Below, in pieces: positions 55,469 to 63,879 of a stretch of DNA of 64,000 nucleotides; positions within the stretch are counted from its first letter, which is position 1, and each line of letters begins with the position of its first letter. Source of the stretch: Odiellus spinosus (Eukaryota; Arthropoda; Arachnida; Opiliones; Phalangiidae). The stretch covers positions 7,915,676-7,979,675 of the forward strand of contig OY987240.1 in assembly GCA_963920705.1 (NCBI GenBank). Reading direction: 5' to 3'. The translations under genes and the position numbers were made by a program. The notes below the pieces were generated by a model, which saw only the letters and a list, made by a program, of their open reading frames with translations, was not told the origin of the DNA and did not search any database.

Positions 55469-55541
55469 GAATCCCTGGCCCAAAGGATACGGCGCCGGTC
55501 TTTTAAACCGGTGATTGTGGGTTCGAGTCCTCCTGGTGGTA
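55469..55541 (+). tRNA. tRNA-Lys-like (TTT), unit 6
   Basis: Loop CTTTTAA. Acceptor GAATCCC pairs badly with TGGTGGT: likely pseudogene. Confidence 0.4.
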
Positions 55542-55600
55542 TTCCTTTTATAATAAGCATCAATGCTATGTTATTCATATATTTTGAGTGTGAAGATAGA

Positions 55601-55673
55601 GTCTCCGTGGCCCAAAGGCTACAGCGCCGGTCTTTTAAACCGGAGATTGCGGGTTCGAGTCCTCCTGGTGGGA
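55601..55673 (+). tRNA. tRNA-Lys-like (TTT), unit 7
   Basis: Loop CTTTTAA, D-arm GGCTACAGC; only TTT follows as terminator. Confidence 0.42.
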
Positions 55674-55731
55674 TTCCTTTAATAATAAGCTTCAATAAAG
55701 GGTTATTCACACATTTTCCAAAGTAGATTAA

Positions 55732-55804
55732 GCCTCCGTGGCCCAATGGATACGGCGCCGGTCTTCTAAACCGGAGATTGCGGGTTCGAGTCCCGCCGGT
55801 GGTA
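55732..55804 (+). tRNA. tRNA-Arg (TCT), unit 8
   Basis: Matches the array consensus throughout. Confidence 0.68.
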
Positions 55805-55863
55805 TTCCTTTTATAATAAGCATCAATGCAATGTTATTCATATATTTTGAGTGTGAAGATAGA

Positions 55864-55936
55864 GTATCCCTGGCCCAAAGGATACGGCGCCGGTTTTTTA
55901 AACCGGAGATTGTAGGTTCGAGTCCTCCTGGTGGTA
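55864..55936 (+). tRNA. tRNA-Lys-like (TTT), unit 9
   Basis: Loop TTTTTAA (C32 to T); acceptor GTATCCC pairs badly. Confidence 0.4.
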
Positions 55937-55995
55937 TTCCTTTTATAATAAGCATCAATGCTATGTTATTCATATATTTTGAGTGTGAAGACAGA

Positions 55996-56067
55996 GCATC
56001 CGTGGCCAAAGGATACGGCGACGGTCTTCGAAACCGGAGATTGCGGGTTCGAGTCCCCCCGGTGGTA
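55996..56067 (+). tRNA. tRNA-Arg-like (TCG), unit 10
   Basis: One base lost from the D-stem (TGGCCAAAGG), 72 nt; acceptor GCATCCG. Confidence 0.42.
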
Positions 56068-56126
56068 TTCCTTTTATAATAAGCATCAATGCAATGCTAT
56101 TCATATATTTTGAGTGTGAAGATAGA

Positions 56127-56199
56127 GCATCCGTGGCACAAGGGATACGGCGACGGTCTTTTAAACCGGAGGTTGTGGGTTCGAGTCCCGCCGGTGGTA
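56127..56199 (+). tRNA. tRNA-Lys-like (TTT), unit 11
   Basis: D-stem GCAC, anticodon stem ACGGT with A27-G43 mismatch; TTT-only terminator. Confidence 0.42.
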
Positions 56200-56258
56200 T
56201 TCCTTTAATAATAAGCATAAATGAAGGGTTATTCACACATTTTGCCAATGAAGATTAA

Positions 56259-56331
56259 GCCCCCGTGGCCCAATGGATACGGCGCCGGTCTTCGAAACCG
56301 GAGATTGCGGGTTCGAGTCCCGCCGGTGGTA
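56259..56331 (+). tRNA. tRNA-Arg (TCG), unit 12
   Basis: Acceptor GCCCCCG (C4-U69 instead of U-U); otherwise consensus. Confidence 0.65.
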
Positions 56332-56390
56332 TTCCTTTTATAATAAGCATCAATGCAATGTTATTCATATATTTTGAGTGTGAAGATAGA

Positions 56391-56457
56391 GTATCCCAAA
56401 GGATACGGCGCCGGTCTTTTAAACCGGTGATTGTGGGTTCGAGTCCTCCTGGTGGTA
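56391..56457 (+). pseudogene. tRNA-Lys-like (TTT) pseudogene, unit 13
   Basis: TGGCCC is deleted, removing half of the A box and the 5' D-stem; 67 nt. Confidence 0.7.
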
Positions 56458-56516
56458 TTCCTTTTATAATAAGCATCAATGCTATGTTATTCATATATTT
56501 TGAGTGTGAAGATAGA

Positions 56517-56589
56517 GCCTCCGTGGCCCAAAGGATACAGCGCCGGTCTTTTAAACCGGAGATTGCGGGTTCGAGTCCTCCTGGTGGGA
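56517..56589 (+). tRNA. tRNA-Lys-like (TTT), unit 14
   Basis: Arg-type acceptor GCCTCCG with Lys anticodon; T-stem 3' strand CCTCC mispaired; TTT-only terminator. Confidence 0.45.
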
Positions 56590-56647
56590 TTCCTTTAATA
56601 ATAAGCATCAATAAAGGGTTATTCACACATTTTCCAAAGTAGATTAA

Positions 56648-56720
56648 GCCTCCGTGGCCCAATGGATACGGCGCCGGTCTTCTAAACCGGAGATTGCGGG
56701 TTCGAGCCCCGCCGGTGGTA
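56648..56720 (+). tRNA. tRNA-Arg (TCT), unit 15
   Basis: Consensus except T-loop TTCGAGC. Confidence 0.63.
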
Positions 56721-56779
56721 TTCCTTTTATAATAAGCATCAATGCAATGTTATTCATATATTTTGAGTGTGAAGATAGA

Positions 56780-56852
56780 GTATCCCTGGCCCAAAGGATA
56801 CGGCGCCGGTCTTTTAAACCGGAGATTGTAGGTTCGAGTCGTCCTGGTGGTA
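56780..56852 (+). tRNA. tRNA-Lys-like (TTT), unit 16
   Basis: Acceptor GTATCCC, T-stem 3' strand GTCCT; near copy of unit 9. Confidence 0.4.
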
Positions 56853-56911
56853 TTCCTTTTATAATAAGCATCAATGCAATGTTATTCATATATTTTGAGT
56901 GTGAAGATAGA

Positions 56912-56984
56912 GCATCCGTGGCACAAGGGATACGGCGACGGTCTTTTAAACCGGAGGTTGTGGGTTCGAGTCCCGCCGGTGGTA
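56912..56984 (+). tRNA. tRNA-Lys-like (TTT), unit 17
   Basis: Near copy of unit 11. Confidence 0.42.
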
Positions 56985-57043
56985 TTCCTTTAATAATAAG
57001 CATAAATGAAAGGTTATTCACACATTTTGCCAATGAAGATTAA

Positions 57044-57116
57044 GCCCCCGTGGCCCAATGGATACGGCGCCGGTCTTCGAAACCGGAGATTGCGGGCTTG
57101 AGTCCCGCCTGTGGTT
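57044..57116 (+). tRNA. tRNA-Arg-like (TCG), unit 18
   Basis: B box altered to GGCTTGAGTCC; 3' end TGTGGTT. Confidence 0.48.
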
Positions 57117-57175
57117 TTCCTTTTATAATAAGCATCAATGCAATGTTATTCATATATTTTGAGAGTGAAGATAGA

Positions 57176-57248
57176 GCATCCGTGGCCCAAGGGATACGGC
57201 GCCGGTCTTTTAAACCGGAGTTTGTGGGTTCGAGTCCCGCCGGTGGTA
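57176..57248 (+). tRNA. tRNA-Lys-like (TTT), unit 19
   Basis: Good anticodon stem CCGGT/ACCGG with loop CTTTTAA; acceptor GCATCCG. Confidence 0.47.
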
Positions 57249-57307
57249 TTCTTTTAATAATAAACATAAATGAAGGGTTATTCACACATTTTGCGAATGA
57301 AGGTTAA

Positions 57308-57380
57308 GCCTCCGTGGCACAATGGATACGGCGCGGGTCTTCTTAACCGGAGATTGCAGGTTCGAGTCCCGCCGGTGGTA
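57308..57380 (+). tRNA. tRNA-Arg (TCT), unit 20
   Basis: Identical in sequence to unit 3: units 3-5 and 20-22 are one duplicated block. Confidence 0.5.
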
Positions 57381-57439
57381 TTCCTTTTATTATAAGCATC
57401 AATGCAATGTTATTCATATATTTTGAGAGTGAAGATGGA

Positions 57440-57512
57440 GCCTCCGTGGCACAATGGATACGGCGCCGGTCTTCTAAACCGGAGATTACGGGTTCGAGTC
57501 ATGCCCGTGGTA
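57440..57512 (+). tRNA. tRNA-Arg (TCT), unit 21
   Basis: As unit 4, but the 3' T-stem/acceptor reads CATGCCCGTGG. Confidence 0.5.
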
Positions 57513-57572
57513 TTCCTTTTATAATAAGCATCAATAAAGGGTTTTATTCACACATTTTCCAATGTAGATTAA

Positions 57573-57645
57573 GCCTCCGTGGCCCAATGGATACGGCGCC
57601 GGTCTTCTAAACCGGAGATTGCGGGTTCGAGTCACGCCGGTGGTA
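57573..57645 (+). tRNA. tRNA-Arg (TCT), unit 22
   Basis: Consensus except T-stem 3' strand CACGC. Confidence 0.6.
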
Positions 57646-57704
57646 TTCCTTTTATAATAAGCATCAATGCAATGTTATTCATATATTTTGGGTGTGAAGA
57701 TAGA

Positions 57705-57776
57705 GCATCCGTGCCCAAAGGATACGGCGACAGTCTTTTAAACCGGAGATTGCGGGTTCGAGTCCTCCTGGTGGTA
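57705..57776 (+). tRNA. tRNA-Lys-like (TTT), unit 23
   Basis: One G lost in the A box (GTGCCCAAAGG), 72 nt; anticodon stem ACAGT mispaired. Confidence 0.38.
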
Positions 57777-57835
57777 TTCCTTTTATAATAAGCATCAATG
57801 CTATGTTATTCATATATTTTGAGTGTGAAGATGGA

Positions 57836-57908
57836 GCCTCCGTGGCCCAATGGATACGGCGCCGGTCTTCGAAACCGGAGATTGCGGGTTCGAGTCCCGC
57901 CGGTGGAA
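57836..57908 (+). tRNA. tRNA-Arg (TCG), unit 24
   Basis: Consensus except U72 to A at the acceptor 3' strand. Confidence 0.62.
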
Positions 57909-57967
57909 TTCCTTTTATAATTAGCATCAATGAAGGGTTATTCACACATTTTGCCAATGAAGACCAA

Positions 57968-58040
57968 GCCCACGTGGCCCAATGGATACGGCGCCGGTCT
58001 TCTAAACCGGAGATTCCGGGTTCGAGTCCCGCCGGTTGTA
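57968..58040 (+). tRNA. tRNA-Arg (TCT), unit 25
   Basis: Acceptor GCCCACG and CGGTTGT; T-stem CCGGG. Confidence 0.5.
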
Positions 58041-58099
58041 TTCTTTTTATAATAAGCATCAATGCAATGTTATTCATATATTTTGATATTGGAGATAGA

Positions 58100-58172
58100 G
58101 CATCCGTGGCCCAAAGGATACGGCGCCGGTCTTCTAAACCGGAGATTGCGGGTTCGAGTCCCGCCGGTGGTA
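58100..58172 (+). tRNA. tRNA-Arg (TCT), unit 26
   Basis: Acceptor GCATCCG and D-loop AAAGGATA, a body otherwise linked with TTT or TCG. Confidence 0.55.
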
Positions 58173-58231
58173 TTCCTATTATAATAAGCATCAATGCAAT
58201 TTTATTCATATATTTTGAGAGTGAACATGGA

Positions 58232-58304
58232 ACCTCTGGGGCCCAATGGATACGGCGTCGGTCTTCTAAACCGGAGATTGCGGGTTCGAGTCCCGCCGGT
58301 GGTA
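58232..58304 (+). tRNA. tRNA-Arg (TCT), unit 27
   Basis: Acceptor ACCTCTG (A1-U72 pair), T8 replaced by G; anticodon stem TCGGT. Confidence 0.52.
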
Positions 58305-58362
58305 TTCCTTTTATAATAAGCATCAATGAAGGGTCATTCACACATTTTCCAATGTAGGTTAA

Positions 58363-58435
58363 GGCTCCGTGGCCCAATGGATACGGCGCCGGTCTTCTAA
58401 ACCGGAGATTGCGGGTTCGAGTCCCGCCGGTGGTA
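58363..58435 (+). tRNA. tRNA-Arg (TCT), unit 28
   Basis: Consensus except acceptor GGCTCCG. Confidence 0.6.
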
Positions 58436-58493
58436 ATCCTTTTATAATAAGCATCAATAAAGGGTTATTCACACATTTTCCAATGTAGATTAA

Positions 58494-58566
58494 GCCTCCG
58501 TGGCCCAATGGATACGGCGCCGGTCTTCGAAACCGGAGATTGCGGGTTCGGGTCCCGCCGGTGGTA
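58494..58566 (+). tRNA. tRNA-Arg (TCG), unit 29
   Basis: T-loop TTCGGGT (A58 position changed to G). Confidence 0.58.
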
Positions 58567-58624
58567 TTCCTTTTATAATAAGCATCAATGAAGGGTCATT
58601 CACACATTTTCCATTGAAGATTAA

Positions 58625-58697
58625 GCCTCCGTGGCCCAATGGATACGGCGCCGGTCTTCGAAACCGGAGATTTCGGGTTCGAGTCCCGCCGGTGGTA
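58625..58697 (+). tRNA. tRNA-Arg (TCG), unit 30
   Basis: T-stem TCGGG; otherwise consensus. Confidence 0.62.
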
Positions 58698-58756
58698 TTC
58701 CTTTTATTATAAGCATCAATGCAATGTTATTCATATATTTTAATATTGGAGATAGA

Positions 58757-58829
58757 GCATCCGTGGCCCAAAGGATACGGCGCCGGTCTTCGAAACCGGA
58801 GATTTCGGGTTCGAGTCCCGCCGGTGGTA
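58757..58829 (+). tRNA. tRNA-Arg (TCG), unit 31
   Basis: Acceptor GCATCCG, D-loop AAAGGATA, T-stem TCGGG. Confidence 0.55.
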
Positions 58830-58888
58830 TTCTTTTTATAATAAGCATCAATGCAATGTTATTCATATATTTTGAGTGTTAACATAGA

Positions 58889-58961
58889 GCCTCCGTGGCC
58901 CAATGGATACGGCGCCGGTCTTCTAAACCGGAGAATGCGGGTTCGAGTCCCGCCGGTGGTA
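58889..58961 (+). tRNA. tRNA-Arg (TCT), unit 32
   Basis: Consensus except variable loop AGAAT. Confidence 0.67.
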
Positions 58962-59019
58962 TTCCTTTTATAATAAGCATCAATGAAGGGTTATTCACAC
59001 ATTTTCCAATCTAAATTAA

Positions 59020-59092
59020 GCCTCCGTGGCCCAATGGATACGGCGCCGGTCTTCTAAACCGGAGATTGCGGGTTCGAGTCCCGCCGGTGGTA
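59020..59092 (+). tRNA. tRNA-Arg (TCT), unit 33
   Basis: Exact consensus. Confidence 0.68.
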
Positions 59093-59151
59093 TTCCTTTT
59101 ATTATAAGCATCAATGCAATGTTATTCATATATTTTGATATTGGAGATAGA

Positions 59152-59224
59152 GCATCCGTGGCCCAAAGGATACGGCGCCGGTCTTCGAAACCGGAGATTT
59201 CGGGTTCGAGTCCCGCCGGTGGTA
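59152..59224 (+). tRNA. tRNA-Arg (TCG), unit 34
   Basis: Identical tRNA to unit 31. Confidence 0.55.
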
Positions 59225-59283
59225 TTCTTTTTATAATAAGCATCAATGCAATGTTATTCATATATTTTGAGGGTTAACATAGA

Positions 59284-59356
59284 GCCTCCGTGGCCCAATG
59301 GATACGGCGCCGGTCTTCTAAACCGGAGATTGCGGGTTCGAGGCCCGCCGGTGGTA
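59284..59356 (+). tRNA. tRNA-Arg (TCT), unit 35
   Basis: Consensus except T-loop TTCGAGG. Confidence 0.62.
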
Positions 59357-59414
59357 TTCCTTTTATAATAAGCATCAATGAAGGGTTATTCACACATTTT
59401 CCATTGAAGATTAA

Positions 59415-59487
59415 GCCTCCGTGGCCCAATGGATACGGCGCCGGTCTTCTAAACCGGAGATTGCGGGTTCGAGTCCCGCCGGTGGTA
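59415..59487 (+). tRNA. tRNA-Arg (TCT), unit 36
   Basis: Exact consensus. Confidence 0.68.
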
Positions 59488-59546
59488 TTCCTTTTATAAT
59501 AAGCATCAATGCAATTTTATTCATATATTTTGAGAGTGAAGATAGA

Positions 59547-59619
59547 ACCTCTGGGGCCCAATGGATACGGCGCCGGTCTTCTAAACCGGAGATTGCGGGT
59601 TCGAGTCCCGCCGGTGGTA
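59547..59619 (+). tRNA. tRNA-Arg (TCT), unit 37
   Basis: Acceptor ACCTCTG and GG at 8-9, as unit 27. Confidence 0.55.
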
Positions 59620-59677
59620 ATCCTTTTATAATAAGCATCAATAAAGGGTTATTCACACATTTTCCAATGTAGATTAA

Positions 59678-59750
59678 GCCTCCGTGGCCCAATGGATACG
59701 GCGCCGGTCTTCGAAACCGGAGATTGCGGGTTCGGGTCCCGCCGGTGGTA
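59678..59750 (+). tRNA. tRNA-Arg (TCG), unit 38
   Basis: Same tRNA as unit 29 (T-loop TTCGGGT). Confidence 0.58.
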
Positions 59751-59808
59751 TTCCTTTTATAATAAGCATCAATGAAGGGTCATTCACACATTTTCCAATG
59801 TAGATTAA

Positions 59809-59881
59809 GCCTCCGTTGCCCAATGGATACGGCGCCGGTCTTCTAAACCGGAGATTGCGGGTTCGAGTTCCGTCGGTGGTA
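59809..59881 (+). tRNA. tRNA-Arg (TCT), unit 39
   Basis: A box TTGCCCAATGG; T-stem 3' strand TCCGT. Confidence 0.52.
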
Positions 59882-59940
59882 TTCCTTTTATAATAAGCAT
59901 CAATGCAATTTTATTCATATATTTTGAGTGTGAAGGTAGA

Positions 59941-60013
59941 GCATCCGTGGCCCAAAGGATACGGCGACGGTCTTTTAAACCGGAGATTGCGGGATCGAGT
60001 CCTCCTGGTGGTA
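59941..60013 (+). tRNA. tRNA-Lys-like (TTT), unit 40
   Basis: B box damaged (GGATCGAGTCC); A27-G43 mismatch; CCTCC T-stem strand. Confidence 0.38.
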
Positions 60014-60072
60014 TTACTTTTATAATAAGCATCAATGCTATGTTATTCATATATTTTGATAGTGGAGATAGA

Positions 60073-60145
60073 GCATCCGTGGCCCAAAGGATACGGCGCC
60101 GGTCTTCGAAACCGGAGATTGCGGGTTCGAGTCCAGCCGGTGGTA
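60073..60145 (+). tRNA. tRNA-Arg (TCG), unit 41
   Basis: Acceptor GCATCCG; T-stem 3' strand CCAGC. Confidence 0.53.
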
Positions 60146-60204
60146 TTCTTTTTATAATAAGCATCAAAGCAATGTTATTCATATATTTTGAGATTTAACA
60201 TAGA

Positions 60205-60277
60205 ACCTCCGTGGCCCAATGGATACGGCGCCGGTCTTCGAAACCGGAGATTGCGGGTTCGAGTCCCGCCGGTGGTA
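60205..60277 (+). tRNA. tRNA-Arg (TCG), unit 42
   Basis: Acceptor ACCTCCG restores an A1-U72 pair; otherwise consensus. Confidence 0.66.
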
Positions 60278-60335
60278 TTCCTTTTATAATAAGCATCAAT
60301 GAAGGGTCATTCACACATTTTCCAATGTAGATTAA

Positions 60336-60408
60336 GCCTCCGTTGCCCAATGGATACGGCGCCGGTCTTCTAAACCGGAGATTGCGGGTTCGAGTCCCGT
60401 CGGTGGTA
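60336..60408 (+). tRNA. tRNA-Arg (TCT), unit 43
   Basis: A box TTGCCCAATGG; T-stem 3' strand CCCGT (G-U pair retained). Confidence 0.57.
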
Positions 60409-60467
60409 TTCCTTTTATAATAAGCATCAATGCAATTTTATTCATATATTTTGAGTGTGAAGGTAGA

Positions 60468-60540
60468 GCATCCGTGGCCCAAAGGATACGGCGACGGTCT
60501 TTTAAACCGGAGATTGCGGGTTCGAGTCCTCCTGGTGGTA
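60468..60540 (+). tRNA. tRNA-Lys-like (TTT), unit 44
   Basis: Intact A and B boxes; A27-G43 mismatch and CCTCC T-stem strand. Confidence 0.43.
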
Positions 60541-60599
60541 TTCCTTTTATAATAAGCATCAATGCTATGTTATTCATATATTTTGAGTGTGAAGATGGA

Positions 60600-60672
60600 G
60601 CCTCCGTGGCCCAAAGGATACGGCGCCGGTCTTCGAAACCGGAGATTGCGGGTTCGAGTCCCGCCGGTGGTA
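60600..60672 (+). tRNA. tRNA-Arg (TCG), unit 45
   Basis: Consensus with D-loop AAAGGATA, as unit 1. Confidence 0.66.
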
Positions 60673-60731
60673 TTCTTTTTATAATAAGCATCAAAGCAAT
60701 GTTATTCATATATTTTGAGAATTAACATAGA

Positions 60732-60804
60732 ACCTCCGTGGCCCAATGGATACGGCGCCGGTCTTCGAAACCGGAGATTGCGGGTTCGAGTCCCGTCGGT
60801 GGTA
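60732..60804 (+). tRNA. tRNA-Arg (TCG), unit 46
   Basis: Acceptor ACCTCCG; T-stem 3' strand CCCGT. Confidence 0.63.
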
Positions 60805-60863
60805 TTCCTTTTATAATAAGCATCAATGCAATTTTATTCATATATTTTGAGTGTGAAGGTAGA

Positions 60864-60936
60864 GCATCCGTGGCCCAAAGGATACGGCGACGGTCTTTTA
60901 AACCGCAGATTGCGGGTTCGAGTCCTCCTGGTGGTA
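60864..60936 (+). tRNA. tRNA-Lys-like (TTT), unit 47
   Basis: As unit 44, with anticodon stem 3' strand ACCGC. Confidence 0.4.
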
Positions 60937-60995
60937 TTCCTTTTATAATAAGCATCAATGCTATGTTATTCATATATTTTGAGTGTGAAGATGGA

Positions 60996-61068
60996 GCCTC
61001 CGTGGGCCAAAGGATACGGCGCCGGTCTTCGAAACCGGAGATTGCGGGTTCGAGTCCCGCCGGTGGTA
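60996..61068 (+). tRNA. tRNA-Arg (TCG), unit 48
   Basis: D-stem GGCC in TGGGCCAAAGG; otherwise consensus. Confidence 0.58.
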
Positions 61069-61127
61069 TTCTTTTTATAATAAGCATCAATGCAATGTTA
61101 TTCATATATTTTGAAATTTGACATAGA

Positions 61128-61200
61128 GCCTCCGTGGCCCAATGGATACGGCGCCGGTCTTCTAAACCGGAGATTCCGGGTTCGAGTCCCGCCGGTGGTA
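61128..61200 (+). tRNA. tRNA-Arg (TCT), unit 49
   Basis: T-stem CCGGG; otherwise consensus. Confidence 0.63.
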
Positions 61201-61259
61201 TTATTTTTATAATGAGCATCAATGCTATGTTATTCATATATTTTGATAGTGGAGATAGA

Positions 61260-61332
61260 GCATCCGTGGCTCAAAGGAAACGGCGCCGGTCTTCGAAACC
61301 GGTGATTGCGGGTTCGAGTCCCGCCGGTGGTA
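61260..61332 (+). tRNA. tRNA-Arg (TCG), unit 50
   Basis: Acceptor GCATCCG; D-arm GCTCAAAGGAAA; long T run follows. Confidence 0.5.
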
Positions 61333-61391
61333 TTTTTTTTATAATAAGCATCAATGCAATGTGATTCATATATTTTGAGATTTATCATAGA

Positions 61392-61464
61392 GCCTCCGTG
61401 GCCCAATGGATACGGCGCCGGTCTTCTAAACCGGAGATTGTGGGTTCGAGTCCCGCCGGTGCTA
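61392..61464 (+). tRNA. tRNA-Arg (TCT), unit 51
   Basis: T-stem GTGGG; acceptor 3' strand CGGTGCT. Confidence 0.55.
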
Positions 61465-61523
61465 TTCCTTTTATAATAAGCATCAATAAAGGGTTATTCG
61501 CACATTTTGCCAGTGAAGATAAA

Positions 61524-61596
61524 GCCTACGTAGCCCAAAGGATACGGCGCCGGTCTTTTAAACCGGAGTTCACGGGTTCGAGTCCCGCTGGAGGTA
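61524..61596 (+). tRNA. tRNA-Lys-like (TTT), unit 52
   Basis: Unlike other TTT units it follows an A-type spacer. Acceptor GCCTACG/TGGAGGT has U4-A69 paired, but A5-G68 unpaired. Confidence 0.48.
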
Positions 61597-61655
61597 TTCC
61601 TTTTATAATAAGCATCAATGCAATGATATTCATATATTTTGAGTGTGAATAAAGA

Positions 61656-61728
61656 GCCTCCGTGGCTCAATGGATACGGCGCCGGTCTTCGAAACCGGAG
61701 ATTGCGGGTTCGAGTCCCGCCGGTGGTA
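61656..61728 (+). tRNA. tRNA-Arg (TCG), unit 53
   Basis: D-stem GCTC; otherwise consensus. Confidence 0.65.
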
Positions 61729-61787
61729 TTCCTTTTATAATAAGCATCAATGCAATGTTATTCATATATTTTGAGGGTAAAGATGGA

Positions 61788-61860
61788 GCCTCCGTGGCCC
61801 AATGGATACGGCGCTGGTCTTCGAAACCGGTGGTTGCGGGTTTGAGTCCCGCCGGTGGTA
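61788..61860 (+). tRNA. tRNA-Arg (TCG), unit 54
   Basis: Anticodon stem CTGGT (T-G wobble), variable loop TGGTT, B box GGTTTGAGTCC. Confidence 0.55.
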
Positions 61861-61919
61861 TTCCTTTTATAATAAGCATCAATGCAATGTTATTCATATA
61901 TTTTGAGGGTGAAGATGGA

Positions 61920-61992
61920 GGCTCCGGGGGCCCAATGGATACGGCGCGGTCATCTAAACCGGAGATTGCGGGTTCGAGTCCCGCCGATGGTA
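61920..61992 (+). tRNA. tRNA-Arg-like (TCT), unit 55
   Basis: One extra G before the D-stem, one base lost in the anticodon stem, loop CATCTAA: universal T33 is A. Likely pseudogene. Confidence 0.4.
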
Positions 61993-62050
61993 TTCCTTTT
62001 ATAATAAGCATCAATGAAGGGTTATTCACACATTTTCCAATGAAGATTGA

Positions 62051-62123
62051 GCCTCCGTGGCCCAATGGATACGGCGCCGGTCTTCTAAACCGGAGATTGC
62101 GGGTTCGAGTCCCGACGGTGGTA
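62051..62123 (+). tRNA. tRNA-Arg (TCT), unit 56
   Basis: Consensus except T-stem 3' strand CCCGA. Confidence 0.62.
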
Positions 62124-62182
62124 TTTCTTTTATAATAAGCATCAATGAAGGGTTATTCACACATTTTGCCCATGAAGATTAA

Positions 62183-62255
62183 GCCCCCGTGGCCCAATGG
62201 ATACGGCGCCGGTCTTCGAAACCGGAGATTGCGGGTTCGAGTCCCGCCGATGGTA
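62183..62255 (+). tRNA. tRNA-Arg (TCG), unit 57
   Basis: Acceptor GCCCCCG/CGATGGT. Confidence 0.56.
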
Positions 62256-62313
62256 TTCCTTTTATAATAAGCATCAATGAAGGGTTATTCACACATTTTC
62301 CAATGAAGATTGA

Positions 62314-62386
62314 GCCTCCGTGGCCCAATGGATACGGCGCCGGTCTTCTAAACCGGAGATTGCGGGTTCGAGTCCCGACGGTGGTA
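62314..62386 (+). tRNA. tRNA-Arg (TCT), unit 58
   Basis: Same tRNA as unit 56; units 56-57 and 58-59 are a recent dimer duplication. Confidence 0.62.
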
Positions 62387-62445
62387 TTTCTTTTATAATA
62401 AGCATCAATGAAGGGTTATTCACACATTTTGCCAATGAAGATTAA

Positions 62446-62518
62446 GCCCCCGTGGCCCAATGGATACGGCGCCGGTCTTCGAAACCGGAGATTGCGGGTT
62501 CGAGTCCCGCCGGTGGTA
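62446..62518 (+). tRNA. tRNA-Arg (TCG), unit 59
   Basis: Acceptor GCCCCCG; otherwise consensus. Confidence 0.65.
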
Positions 62519-62576
62519 TTCCTTTTATAATAAGCATCAATGAAGGGTTATTCACACATTTTCCAATGAAGATTAA

Positions 62577-62649
62577 GCCTCCGTGGCCCAATGGATACGG
62601 CGCCGATCTTCTAAACCGGAGATTGCGGGTTCGAGTCCCGCCGGTGGTA
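62577..62649 (+). tRNA. tRNA-Arg (TCT), unit 60
   Basis: Anticodon stem CCGAT has one mismatch; otherwise consensus. Confidence 0.6.
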
Positions 62650-62707
62650 TTTTTTTATAATAAGCATCAATGCAATGTTATTCATATATTTTGAGATTTA
62701 ACATAGA

Positions 62708-62767
62708 GCCTCCGTGGCCCAATGGATACGGCGCCGGAGATTGTGGGTTCGAGTCCCGCCGGTGCTA
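62708..62767 (+). pseudogene. tRNA-Arg pseudogene lacking the anticodon arm, unit 61
   Basis: The 13-14 bases between the two CCGG halves of the anticodon stem are gone, leaving GCGCCGGAGATTG. A and B boxes remain. Confidence 0.85.
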
Positions 62768-62826
62768 TTCCTTTTATAATAAGCATCAATAAAGGGTTAT
62801 TCGCACATTTTGCAAGTGAAGATAAA

Positions 62827-62899
62827 GCCTACGTAGCCCAAAGGATACGGCGCCGGTCTTTTAAACCGGAGTTCACGGGTTCGAGTCCCGCTGGAGGTA
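62827..62899 (+). tRNA. tRNA-Lys-like (TTT), unit 62
   Basis: Same tRNA as unit 52. Confidence 0.48.
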
Positions 62900-62958
62900 T
62901 TCCTTTTATAATAAGCATCAATGCAATGATATTCATATATTTTGTGTGTGAATAAAGA

Positions 62959-63031
62959 GCCTCCGTGGCCCAATGGATACGGCGCCGGTCTTCGAAACCG
63001 GAGATAGCGGGTTCGAGTCCCGCAGGTGGTA
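62959..63031 (+). tRNA. tRNA-Arg (TCG), unit 63
   Basis: T-stem 5' strand and variable loop read AGATA-GCGGG; acceptor 3' strand AGGTGGT. Confidence 0.6.
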
Positions 63032-63090
63032 TTCCTTTTATAATAAGCATCAATGCAATGTTATTCATATATTTTGGGAGTGAAGATAGA

Positions 63091-63163
63091 GCCTCCGTGG
63101 CCCAATGGATACGGCGCCGGTCTTCGAAACCGGTGGTTGCGGGTTTGAGTCCCGCCGGTGGTA
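63091..63163 (+). tRNA. tRNA-Arg (TCG), unit 64
   Basis: Variable loop TGGTT and B box GGTTTGAGTCC, related to unit 54. Confidence 0.58.
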
Positions 63164-63222
63164 TTCCTTTTATAATAAGCATCAATGCAATGTTATTCAT
63201 ATATTTTGAGGGTGAAGATGGA

Positions 63223-63295
63223 GCCTCCGGGGGCCAATGGATACGGCGCTGGTCTTCGAAACCGGTGGTAGCGGGTTTGAGTCCCGCCGGTGGTA
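63223..63295 (+). tRNA. tRNA-Arg-like (TCG), unit 65
   Basis: GG replaces TG at 8-9 and D-stem GGCC; B box GGTTTGAGTCC. Confidence 0.48.
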
Positions 63296-63353
63296 TTCCT
63301 TTTATAAAAACATCAATGCAATGTTATTCATATATTTTGAGGGTGAAGATGGA

Positions 63354-63426
63354 GGCTCCGGGGGCCCAATGGATACGGCGCGGTCATCTAAACCGGAGAT
63401 TGCGGGTTCGAGTCCCGCCGATGGTA
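63354..63426 (+). tRNA. tRNA-Arg-like (TCT), unit 66
   Basis: Same defective tRNA as unit 55, including A33. Confidence 0.4.
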
Positions 63427-63485
63427 TTCCTTTTATAATAAGCATCAATGAAGGGTCATTCACACATTTTGCCAATGAAGATTAA

Positions 63486-63558
63486 GCCCCCGTGGCCCAA
63501 TGGATACGGCGCTGGTCTTCGAAACCGGAGATTGCGGGTTCGAGTCCCGCCGGTGGTA
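63486..63558 (+). tRNA. tRNA-Arg (TCG), unit 67
   Basis: Acceptor GCCCCCG; anticodon stem CTGGT with a T-G wobble. Confidence 0.62.
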
Positions 63559-63617
63559 TTCCTTTTTTAATAAGCATCAATGCAATGTTATTCATATATT
63601 TTGGGAGTGAAGATAGA

Positions 63618-63690
63618 GCCTCCGTGGCCCAATGGATACGGCGCCGGTCTTCTAAACCGGAGATTGCGGGTTCGAGTCCCGCCGGTGGTA
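63618..63690 (+). tRNA. tRNA-Arg (TCT), unit 68
   Basis: Exact consensus. Confidence 0.68.
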
Positions 63691-63747
63691 TACCTTTTAT
63701 AATAAGCATCAATATTGGGTTATTCACACATTTTCAATGTAGATTAA

Positions 63748-63820
63748 GCCTCCGTGGCCCAATGGATACGGCGCCGGTCTTCTAAACCGGAGATTGCGGG
63801 TTCGAGTCCCGCCGTTGGTA
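63748..63820 (+). tRNA. tRNA-Arg (TCT), unit 69
   Basis: Consensus except acceptor 3' strand CGTTGGT. Confidence 0.62.
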
Positions 63821-63879
63821 TTCCTTTTATAATAAGCATCAATGCAATTTTATTCATATATTTTGAGAGTGAAGATAGA

